From: Skermanella rosea
GTDB lineage: Bacteria; Pseudomonadota; Alphaproteobacteria; Azospirillales; Azospirillaceae
Direction: 5' to 3'
Length of the DNA stretch: 64,000 bases
Assembly: GCF_016806835.2 (NCBI RefSeq)
Contig: NZ_CP086111.1
Span: 2,677,001 to 2,741,000, forward strand
Positions 57,917 through 64,000 of this stretch are shown here, in pieces. How positions within the stretch are numbered: the stretch's first letter is position 1; the number at the start of each line of letters is the position of its first letter. A program made the position numbers and the translations under genes. The notes under the pieces were generated by a model. It did no database searches, was not told the origin of the DNA, and worked only from the letters and a program-made list of their open reading frames with translations.

Positions 57917-58780
57917 TCAGCCCTCCAGAGACGCCCCGACCGGCCCGAATCCCCGCAGCGGCATCTCGGCCGGCCGTTGCAGCCAATTGTCCTCGGGATA
58001 ATGGCAGGCCCCGTCGATCACATGGAGGGCATAGGCGCCGCGCGGGTGAGGCGACCGGTTGGGTCCGCTCCGATGAGGCGTCAGCCCGTGCATCAGGACC
58101 AGCGTCCCGGCCTCGGCTTCGACCGGCACGAAGTCGGCGGTCGAGAAGTCGTCAAGTCCGCCCAGGCGCTCCAGGGCTGCACCGCCCCCGGGCCGGCGCC
58201 GGAACCGGGACAGCAGTCCGCGCCGCTGTCCTCCGGGCTCGACCCAGAGGCAGCCGTTCTCCGTCGTCGCATCCTCCAGTGCGAACCAGAACCCCAGGAC
58301 GCTCTGGGGCTCGGTATAGAGCCAGGTCGCATCCTGGTGGTTGCCGATCTCGCCGCCGGTGTGCGCCTGTTTGAAGATCACCATCGACTGGAGCAGACGG
58401 GGATCGGCCATGCCGACCTGGTTGCAGATGCGCCCGAGGCGCGGGTCGCGCGAAAAGCCGTCGAACAGCGGATCCAGGTCGTGCAAGGCATGGCCGATCT
58501 TGTCGACCCCCTGCCAGGCGGGAGCGTGCGACCCGGCCGCCGCGGGCTGTTCATGGTCGAAGAAGATCCTGATCTTGTCGCCGGAGGTCAGGAAATAGCC
58601 CTCGTGCTCGGCATCCCCCAGCTTCGGCAGGAATGCCATCCGCTTCACCTCCCAGGCGAGTTGCGCGGCCAGTGCCCGTGAATAGTCGAGAAGTGCCTGG
58701 CATTCGGTGCGGGATACGAAACCAGGCAGTACCAGATAACCAGCCGATCGAAATTCGGCAATCTGTTCCTTACTCAACAC
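57917..58780 (-). CDS. Phytanoyl-CoA-dioxygenase-family enzyme (second copy)
   Basis: This Fe(II)/2-oxoglutarate PhyH-family protein of 287 residues has EIGNHQDATWLYTEPQS (His-x-Asp), LVLMHGLTPHRSGPN with the distal His, and HPRGAYALHVIDG with the 2-oxoglutarate Arg. It starts at a GTG (58780) behind AAGGAAC. Its 3' end converges with the deaminase gene with three bases between stops, so co-function is not implied by transcription. Confidence 0.85.
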   Translation of the reverse strand: MLSKEQIAEFRSAGYLVLPGFVSRTECQALLDYSRALAAQLAWEVKRMAFLPKLGDAEHEGYFLTSGDKIRIFFDHEQPAAAGSHAPAWQGVDKIGHALHDLDPLFDGFSRDPRLGRICNQVGMADPRLLQSMVIFKQAHTGGEIGNHQDATWLYTEPQSVLGFWFALEDATTENGCLWVEPGGQRRGLLSRFRRRPGGGAALERLGGLDDFSTADFVPVEAEAGTLVLMHGLTPHRSGPNRSPHPRGAYALHVIDGACHYPEDNWLQRPAEMPLRGFGPVGASLEG

Positions 58781-59187
58781 GGGATCGTTCCTTGTCTGAG
58801 GATCAGGCTGCGGCGGTGGGCTTGCTCCCGACTTCCGCGGCTCTCGCCTGAGCCGTGTCCTACATACTAAGTAATATTCCGATTGACGGTGCCGAATCGT
58901 TGTTTAGGCCACCAAAGTCAGGAGTTAGGGAACGGACCATGTATCCATGCCCCCGAATGACCTGTGCAAAACTTCATAGGTTCACCCCTAATTCATGCCC
59001 TCAAATCCGGGCATGCCGGGACTCCTTCGGAACCATTTTGCAACGTTCGACAGTCTCATGTTTCATGTGCAGCCAAGAAGTGATTTTGCGAGGTATGACG
59101 CCTTATGGACAGGCACCTGTCCATAAGGCGTCCCCGCCCGCCGACGGACCGATACGCCGGTCCCGCCGTTGCCGGTCCGCAGGTCGC
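58781..59187. other. Gene-poor region with a 36-bp palindrome
   Basis: This 407-base stretch is less G+C-rich in its left two thirds and shows no convincing gene; the 185-codon plus-strand frame running through it (58855-59412) overlaps a better minus-strand candidate and has unlikely codon use. It contains the palindrome at 59097. Confidence 0.55.
59097..59132. repeat. 36-bp perfect palindrome
   Basis: Two perfect 17-base arms (59097-59113 and 59116-59132; core TTATGGACAGG-CA-CCTGTCCATAA) are separated by CA. It stands 55 bases downstream of the stop of the small minus-strand gene at 59188. As RNA it would form a very stable hairpin, but no T-tract follows in either direction. Confidence 0.85.
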
Positions 59188-59397
59188 CTATCCGTCCTGA
59201 TTGTAGGTCGTGACGGCGATTTCGACCATCCGCTCCAGGACCCGGTCGATGTCGATGTCGGAACTGGCTTCGTCCACCAGCACTTCCTCCAGGTAGGTGC
59301 GGAGGCTGAAAGGCTCGACCTCGCCGATCTCGTGCTTCGCCATCAGCGGCATCTCGCCCAGCGCCTTGGCGGCGCGCTTCAGTCTTGCTTCCTGCAT
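59188..59397 (-). CDS. Small hypothetical acidic protein
   Basis: An unrecognised 69-residue protein with helical, acidic C-terminus (TYLEEVLVDEASSDIDIDRVLERMVEIAV). The ATG at 59397 has AGGAACAGGAA just upstream; a TTG eight codons earlier (59421) is open. The coding signal is moderate, and a long palindrome follows the stop. Confidence 0.5.
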   Translation of the reverse strand: MQEARLKRAAKALGEMPLMAKHEIGEVEPFSLRTYLEEVLVDEASSDIDIDRVLERMVEIAVTTYNQDG

Positions 59398-59507
59398 TTC
59401 CTGTTCCTGTAGTCGTTGCAATCCAATAACGTCCGGTATGGGAGTATGACGCCGGGTATTCCCCGATTGCGGACGATAAAGGGCCGTACGGGCCAGGAAG
59501 GTATGGG

Positions 59508-59855
59508 ATGTTCCTTTCGACCGTGGAAGGTCGTTACTGGGTCGAATTGATCGATCAGGCGACCGCGGATTGGGAAAGTTTCCGTATGAACCATGCAGTA
59601 TCCAAGTATTTTGCCAAACATGTCGCCGATCGGCGCGCGGTGCCGCCCGGCGACTTCGCCGAGGCGCGCTTCTTTTCCCTCCGGAACAGGAATGCCGATC
59701 CGGTATCGACGGCGATGATCCGGCCGAAGCGGATCGATGTCGGCGTCGCCTACGCGAACAAGTCGCCGTTTCCGGATTTCATGGAGGATTACTCGATCCT
59801 GGCGCGGCATATGCGCGTCGCCTTCGATACGCGGTGCTATCCTTACGGCCGCTGA
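59508..59855 (+). CDS. Hypothetical protein, 115 residues
   Basis: I do not recognise this protein. It has MFLSTVEGRYWVELIDQATADWESF at the start, no membrane segment, and a YANKSPFPDFMEDYSILARHM tail. AGGAAGG (59495-59501) stands six bases before the ATG, good support for translation. It is divergent from the small acidic gene. Confidence 0.6.
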   Translation: MFLSTVEGRYWVELIDQATADWESFRMNHAVSKYFAKHVADRRAVPPGDFAEARFFSLRNRNADPVSTAMIRPKRIDVGVAYANKSPFPDFMEDYSILARHMRVAFDTRCYPYGR

Positions 59856-59955
59856 CGGCCGCCGGTCGACCGTCGGCACGCGGTTTGCTCGAGCCTCGGA
59901 CCCATCCACGATTCTGTCGGAAACCCGCCAGGATCGCAGCCGAGAGGAGCAATCG

Positions 59956-60390
59956 ATGGTACCGATGCTGACATTGGCCCTGCGGCTCGCCCGCCGGTTT
60001 CCCGGCGACGCGGCCCTTCTTGCGGAACTGCGGGAGGACAAGCTGGTCCGCAGGACGATCGACGCCTGCGAGTTCCTGGCCCTGGTGGCGCGCGAACGGC
60101 GGACGGTCACCATCGCCGAACTGGCCGCAGCGGTGAAGCTGCCGCTTTCCGGTTCGGCCCAGGCGGCCAACGCGAGGTCGGTCGCCACCATCCTGGCGGC
60201 GCTGACCACGTCCGACTTCGAGAGTGCCCGCCCGCTGCTGACCGCCCTGGTCCGCCGCCGGGACGGCAAGCGCCCGCCGCCCGCCTTCTTCGCTCTGGTC
60301 GACGATTTCGGCCTGCTCGCCCCCTACGACGACGAGGATGCCTTCCTGGCGGACGAGACCGCCCGGGTGCACAGCGCCTGGGCAGCCTGA
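59956..60390 (+). CDS. Hypothetical protein, 144 residues
   Basis: I do not recognise this protein. It is helical and Ala/Arg-rich (LALRLARRFPGDAALLAELREDKLVRRTIDACEF, TIAELAAAVKLPLSGS), ending in an acidic tail. GAGAGGAGC precedes the ATG at 59956. It is in line with the 115-residue gene and the HD-domain gene. Confidence 0.6.
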   Translation: MVPMLTLALRLARRFPGDAALLAELREDKLVRRTIDACEFLALVARERRTVTIAELAAAVKLPLSGSAQAANARSVATILAALTTSDFESARPLLTALVRRRDGKRPPPAFFALVDDFGLLAPYDDEDAFLADETARVHSAWAA

Positions 60391-60487
60391 GGGGGAAACC
60401 CGGAATATTCCGGACCGGCGCGACTTCCCGATTATCGGCCGAGCTGAAAATAGATCATGATGCGGCTGATGCTGGGGGAGCTTGCCG

Positions 60488-61390
60488 ATGTTCGACATGA
60501 CCATGCTCACGGCGGAAGCGTTCGGGCAGGAGATTTCCAAGGCCTACCGGAACACTTTCGGCGTGCGGGAACCCCACAGGGCGGATTTCCTCGCGTGCGC
60601 CGCCCGGCTCGCGGTGGAGCGGATCGCCAACAGCGACGCGCTCTATCACGACGTCCACCATACGATCATGGTGACGCTGGTCGGGCAGGACATCCTGCGC
60701 GGCCGGATCATCTCGCACCGGGTCACGCCGTGCGACTGGGTTCATTTCCTGCTGGCGCTGATGACCCACGACATCGGCTATGTCCGCGGCGTCTGTCCCG
60801 GCGACGAAGCGGACACCTGCGTGATCGACGAAACCGGCAATTCCGTCCGGCTGCCCAGGGGATCGACCGACGCCTTCCTCGCCCCGTACCATATCGAGCG
60901 CTCCAAGCTGTTCGTGCGCGCCCGGTTCGGCGACGATCCGGACATCGACGTGGACCGGGTCACCCGGAGCATCGAGCTGACCCGCTTTCCCGTACCCGAC
61001 GACGGCGACCACGACGCGACGGATACCGAGGCAGGCCTGGTCAGGGCCGCCGACCTGGTCGGCCAGCTCGCCGACCCGATGTACCTGCGCAAGATCTCGG
61101 GGCTCTACTACGAATTCCTGGAAACCGGCGTGGCGGACCGGCTTGGCTACGAGTCGCCCGCCGATCTGGTCGACTATTACCCGGAGTTCTTCTGGACCCG
61201 GATCGAGCCCTATGTCGGTCCCGGCCTCCGCTACCTCCAGATGACCAGCTCGGGCAAGCGCTGGATCGCCAACCTGTACAGCCACGTCTTCGCGGTCGAG
61301 CACCGGCGCCGCAGCCTCGGGCCCCACATCCCGCAGCAGAGTGCGGACGTGCGAAGCGGGCCGCCGCCGGGCCGCGCGGACGCCGGCTAG
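60488..61390 (+). CDS. HD-domain metal-dependent phosphohydrolase
   Basis: This 300-residue protein has the HD-fold metal pattern: YHDVHHTIMV (first His), THDIGYVRGV (HD pair) and RAADLVGQLADP (last Asp). HD proteins hydrolyse phosphate esters of nucleotides or signalling molecules; the substrate here is unknown. GGGGGAG precedes the ATG at 60488; a TTG two codons earlier (60482) is also open. It follows the 144-residue gene in the same direction. Confidence 0.8.
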   Translation: MFDMTMLTAEAFGQEISKAYRNTFGVREPHRADFLACAARLAVERIANSDALYHDVHHTIMVTLVGQDILRGRIISHRVTPCDWVHFLLALMTHDIGYVRGVCPGDEADTCVIDETGNSVRLPRGSTDAFLAPYHIERSKLFVRARFGDDPDIDVDRVTRSIELTRFPVPDDGDHDATDTEAGLVRAADLVGQLADPMYLRKISGLYYEFLETGVADRLGYESPADLVDYYPEFFWTRIEPYVGPGLRYLQMTSSGKRWIANLYSHVFAVEHRRRSLGPHIPQQSADVRSGPPPGRADAG

Positions 61391-61425
61391 GAAGGTCCCG
61401 GTCCCTCGGCGCCTCCGGCCGGGCC

Positions 61426-62121
61426 TCACCGCCGGGCGGTGGCCGGCAGACGGAAGGGCGGTACCGGCGCGGACGGCGCAGACAGCGCGGTGGACCCGAA
61501 CAGCGCCGCGGAGGCGGTCGAGGTCACTATCGGAAGGCCCGAAAGGTCACTATTCCGCTTGGTGCCCCGCTTGCCGACCGGTGCGGGAGCCGCCGCGACG
61601 CGGATCGGCGTGGGGGCCTTCGCCTTGGCGGCGGAGACCGGGGCCGGCGCGGCGGCGGCGCCATGGGCGACTTCCTCCACCTCCGGATCGAAGTCCAGGT
61701 TCTCCAGGTCGGCGTCGGGGTGCGGCCTGTCGCCGAGGAAGTGGTGCGGTATGCGCTTGTCCTGGATCACGCCGCGCAGCTTCAGCCACAGCTCGATCGC
61801 GCGCAGGCCCAGCCCGAGGCTCTTGCGCTCCACCGCCTCGTCCATGATCGTCTGGACCAGGGCGGCCGCCTCCTCCAGGTCGGCTTGGTGGCCGGCGCGG
61901 CGGTCGGCGCGGAGCTGGGCCACGCGAACCCGGATCTCCGGCTTGTCCATCAGGACGGCGCCGCGCTGCTTCGCGCCCTTGGGCGAATAGCCCGCCCGGC
62001 GCGCCGCCTCGGCCCCGCCGACGTTACAGGCCATGGCCTGGCAGAAGGCTTCCTGGCGGGGCGGCAGCACGATCACGGGCGGGGAGGACTGGGCGGAGGT
62101 CGGGGGCTGATGGTCGAGCAT
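61426..62121 (-). CDS. Phage terminase small-subunit-like protein
   Basis: The 231-residue protein has, at residues about 20-75, the terminase small-subunit helix-turn-helix pattern: RQEAFCQAMACNVGGAEAARRAGYS, then GAKQRGAVLMDKPEIRVRVAQL. The remainder (after about residue 130) is Ala/Pro-rich and unlike terminase. No large terminase, portal or capsid gene is adjacent in the window, so it is an orphan, probably a prophage remnant or a domesticated copy. The ATG at 62121 was chosen because earlier codons are not protein-like. Confidence 0.75.
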   Translation of the reverse strand: MLDHQPPTSAQSSPPVIVLPPRQEAFCQAMACNVGGAEAARRAGYSPKGAKQRGAVLMDKPEIRVRVAQLRADRRAGHQADLEEAAALVQTIMDEAVERKSLGLGLRAIELWLKLRGVIQDKRIPHHFLGDRPHPDADLENLDFDPEVEEVAHGAAAAPAPVSAAKAKAPTPIRVAAAPAPVGKRGTKRNSDLSGLPIVTSTASAALFGSTALSAPSAPVPPFRLPATARR

Positions 62122-62536
62122 GGCTGGGGCGCCTTGGCCGGATGAGAACAATACATGAACATTAGATCGAATTCGCTGATGATGCAAGGCATCTCGGGCG
62201 AAGTGCGGACAAGCTGCAAACCGGGCGCCAGGGCATCCGTGCCAGCTCGGAGTTCCGGTGTTTGCCTCCGCTTGGGCCGTCCTGTTCAACGCCCACTCTC
62301 GTCCTGCGCGGGCTTGACCCGCGTATCCACGCGGTGCCACCAACGCTTTCCCGGTTCGCGCGCGGATGCGCGGGTCAAGCCTGCGCATGATGGAATGGTT
62401 GCAGGGGCAAGAGGAGGGTTGGGAATCCGTGCAGGCCGTGCCCGGCGCGGCTCATGCCGGCGCGGTCGTCGCTGCTCCCGGCGGCGGGGGAGCGTGCCGC
62501 CGGGAGCGTCGAGGCGGTCCCCGGAGGGACCCGGAC
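62122..62536. other. Gene-poor region with a dispersed-type inverted repeat
   Basis: 415 bases between two minus-strand phage-like genes with no convincing gene. It carries the inverted repeat at 62302-62390. Confidence 0.55.
62302..62390. repeat. Intergenic imperfect inverted repeat (dispersed alphaproteobacterial type)
   Basis: The 23-base core GCGCGGGCTTGACCCGCGTATCC (62306-62328) pairs with its complement at 62364-62386 with two mismatches, around a 35-base loop; arms continue weakly for about four more bases. The GGGCTTGACCCGCG core resembles short interspersed palindromic repeats common in alphaproteobacterial intergenic DNA. Confidence 0.7.
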
Positions 62537-63142
62537 TCAGGCGCTGGCCATGCCCCCGCCGGGGCCGGTCAGCAGGTCCATGAGTTCGCGCGCGATGCCG
62601 GCCTTCTCCTCGCTCAGCCGGGTGATGTCCCGGTCGAGGGGAGCGAGGCCGAGGCGGTCGAGCCAGTCCTTCTGACGGGACCGACGTTCCTCGTAGGCAT
62701 CGAGACGGGCCTTGTGCCGCCGCTTCAGCTCTTCCCGGTTCTCGGGATGCCGGCGTACCGCGCGCAGGTGGTGATCCTCCAGATCGGCCTGCGAGAAACG
62801 CGCCGGCGTGCCGGGCGGCAGCCCGAGCTTCCTGATCTCCTCCGCCGTCCATTCCGGCCGGCGGACCATCGGCTTGCCGCCGGACGGGCCGGGCCGGTAC
62901 ATGGCCGGGATCGTCCGGTACGCCGCCGCCCGGGTGGCTTCCGCCGCGCGGAGCCGGAGGCCGGCGTCGCGGTAGCGGGCCAGCACGGCGGCCACCTCGG
63001 CGGAGAACGCCGCCGGGGTGAGCGTCGGTATCGATCCGGGCGTGAACCCGGCCGACGCCAGGGTGACCGGCGCGGCGGTGGCGACGGAGAACAAGAAACG
63101 GCGCGAAACCGCGCCGGGTGTGCTAAGGCTGGTTCCAGCCAT
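62537..63142 (-). CDS. Hypothetical protein with Tat-type signal
   Basis: An unrecognised protein of 201 residues. The N-terminus SRRFLFSVATAAPVTLASA is a twin-arginine-like export signal; the mature part is Arg/Glu-rich and helical (DDHHLRAVRRHPENREELKRRHKARLDAYEER-like stretch in the middle). It is beside and in the same direction as the terminase-like gene. Start is ATG 63142 (MAGTSLSTPG); the frame is open up to 63166. Confidence 0.6.
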   Translation of the reverse strand: MAGTSLSTPGAVSRRFLFSVATAAPVTLASAGFTPGSIPTLTPAAFSAEVAAVLARYRDAGLRLRAAEATRAAAYRTIPAMYRPGPSGGKPMVRRPEWTAEEIRKLGLPPGTPARFSQADLEDHHLRAVRRHPENREELKRRHKARLDAYEERRSRQKDWLDRLGLAPLDRDITRLSEEKAGIARELMDLLTGPGGGMASA

Positions 63143-63882
63143 GATGTGGTTCCTTAACATGAGCATCGTGGTCAGGCCGGGCTGGGGAGGTGCAAACTCC
63201 CCGGACCGGCCGCCTGCGCGGGTGCGAAGGTGCGGGGAGACTGGACCGAATACGAGAGAAGGTCAAGATTAATGGACGTCGAACGAGTGGTGTCGGTTGG
63301 GTGCGACAGCTGAACAGTTTCAAAGGAGATGATTTGACATTTAGCAGGCTTACAGAACCTCCTTGATCGTTTTGAAGTTGTGCTGCGTACTGCCGACACG
63401 CTTGGTAGCGATTCGGCACCCTCGAAAACTTCGGACCCGCTCGCAAGCCGCTCAGTACCAAATCCCCTCTCGGGACCCGCTCGAACTCGAATAGAAATCA
63501 CCTTTGACATCAGCATGTCACAGTGGGAAGTCCCTCCTGGTGGAAATGCCCGGGCCGTAATAAACCCATGCATTTCATATTGACAACTATCGTACCTCTG
63601 AACGCCAATTTGCTTCACTCCTTGCCCAGTGTGGCGCGTAACACTGTGTTGACTGTACCTCTATGGCCGAATGGCTGAGGGGCCGGAGGCATCCGCCTGA
63701 TCAGCGGGTAAACCGGAAACGGTGTCGCGGCCTGCTTCCCCCTCTTTTCGCGGACGCCCGCTCCGGTGATTCTATTCAACGAGCGTTCGCACTTAAACCA
63801 ACACTTTTTAGGAGAAACTGCTAACGCCGTACTAAGCTTTGTGCAACATAAAGGACGGTATGTGATATAAAATTGGGCGGGT
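63143..63882. other. A+T-richer gene-poor region before the recombinase gene
   Basis: 740 bases with visibly lower G+C than the rest. The one sizeable minus-strand frame (63172-63618) has no recognisable protein. It contains the tRNA-like segment at 63661-63723. The composition and content suggest foreign DNA next to an integration point. Confidence 0.6.
63661..63723 (+). other. Degenerate tRNA-like segment (type II, tRNA-Ser-like)
   Basis: TGGCCGAATGGCTGAGG looks like a tRNA D-arm (GGCC pairing GGCC). It is followed by an anticodon-like stem CCGC-CTGATCA-GCGG (63693-63707) and a variable-arm-like hairpin ACCG-GAAA-CGGT (63712-63723). But seven bases separate the D-arm from the anticodon stem, and no T-arm or acceptor 3' half follows. 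It is best read as a fragment or relic of a serine-type tRNA. Confidence 0.4.
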
Positions 63883-64000
63883 ATGGCAGGCGAGTTAGTG
63901 CAGGTGGCGGGGCAATCGATGACGGTGGCCGGAATGGGCGCGCGGGTGCCGGTCGTGATCGCCGCTGAGGGCGAGCGCGCCGCCTTGCGCTACGTGAAGT
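63883..64000 (+). CDS. Tyrosine recombinase/integrase, 5' end only
   Basis: The frame opens at ATG 63883 and runs off the window. Thirty-nine residues are visible, ending AAEGERAALRYVK, the start of the N-terminal SAM-like domain common in site-specific integrases (GERAAxRFxEFF pattern). The catalytic domain is outside the window. A GGGCGGG precedes the ATG. Position beside a tRNA-like relic fits an integrated element. Confidence 0.6.
   Translation, partial: MAGELVQVAGQSMTVAGMGARVPVVIAAEGERAALRYVK

Noticed and set aside
58855..59412. 185-codon plus-strand frame
   Set aside because: Runs through the 36-bp palindrome, overlaps a better minus-strand candidate, and its translation is Cys/Ser-rich and non-protein-like.
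63172..63618. 148-codon minus-strand frame
   Set aside because: No domain or ribosome-binding site; occupies low-G+C sequence near the integration edge.

Overview
The window reads as an ordinary chromosomal stretch of a high-G+C alphaproteobacterium, most likely Rhodospirillales/Azospirillaceae (Azospirillum- or Skermanella-like; inference only). Supporting signs are the nifR3(dusB)-ntrB-ntrC-ntrY-ntrX-trkA-(aminotransferase)-hfq-hflX order, a PopZ-like protein beside valS, the pcm-rhodanese-TolC-PopZ-valS string, and polyamine synthesis by ornithine decarboxylase plus homospermidine synthase, typical of alphaproteobacteria.

Layout. 0-0.4 kb: small membrane protein. 0.6-13.6 kb: CcsA-like protein, DusB, the two nitrogen two-component systems NtrBC and NtrYX, TrkA, a D-amino-acid-type aminotransferase, a HAD hydrolase, Hfq and HflX, ending in a clear terminator. 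13.7-15.9 kb: groES-groEL with a sigma70-type promoter, a CIRCE operator and a strong terminator. 16-19.8 kb: a micropeptide candidate, IMPase-family phosphatase, SDR dehydrogenase, MazG and a DmeF-type metal exporter. 19.9-22.9 kb: a GntR regulator with a 21-bp perfect palindrome at its own promoter, followed by a phytanoyl-CoA-dioxygenase-like enzyme and an NAD/SAF-domain dehydrogenase (uncharacterised catabolic operon). 22.9-32.7 kb, minus strand: MBL hydrolase, TatD, MetG, HolB, Tmk, DacC-type carboxypeptidase, RlpA, YdcF and IlvD. 33.1-39.2 kb, minus strand: ValS, PopZ-like, TolC, rhodanese, Pcm. Then tRNA-Cys, a small membrane protein, an HtrA-like protein that has lost its catalytic residues, an XRE regulator, a NUDIX hydrolase, and a sulfur/translation-quality group (CysK, AlaX, SseA, GNAT). 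47.9-51.2 kb: ornithine decarboxylase and homospermidine synthase behind a structured leader. 51.4-55 kb: MarR plus FUSC/DUF1656/HlyD aromatic-acid-type efflux. 55-58.8 kb: purine permease, 8-oxoguanine-deaminase-like amidohydrolase and a convergent PhyH enzyme. 59-61.4 kb: small unrecognised genes and an HD-domain protein. 61.4-64 kb: phage-flavoured edge with a terminase-small-subunit-like gene, a companion gene, a degenerate tRNA-like segment and the 5' end of a tyrosine recombinase.

The most interesting signal is in the 421-base leader of the ornithine decarboxylase gene. An 11-codon open frame with a near-ideal Shine-Dalgarno and two TTA codons sits immediately upstream of a stable stem-loop region. 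This places a candidate polyamine-sensing leader peptide inside what is probably the alphaproteobacterial speF-type leader RNA. Other leads are the GntR/PhyH/SAF operon with its palindrome, the catalytically dead HtrA-like protein, a nested set of hairpins downstream of valS, a 36-bp palindrome at 59.1 kb, a 13-bp tandem repeat before the purine permease, and the recombinase/tRNA-like right edge.
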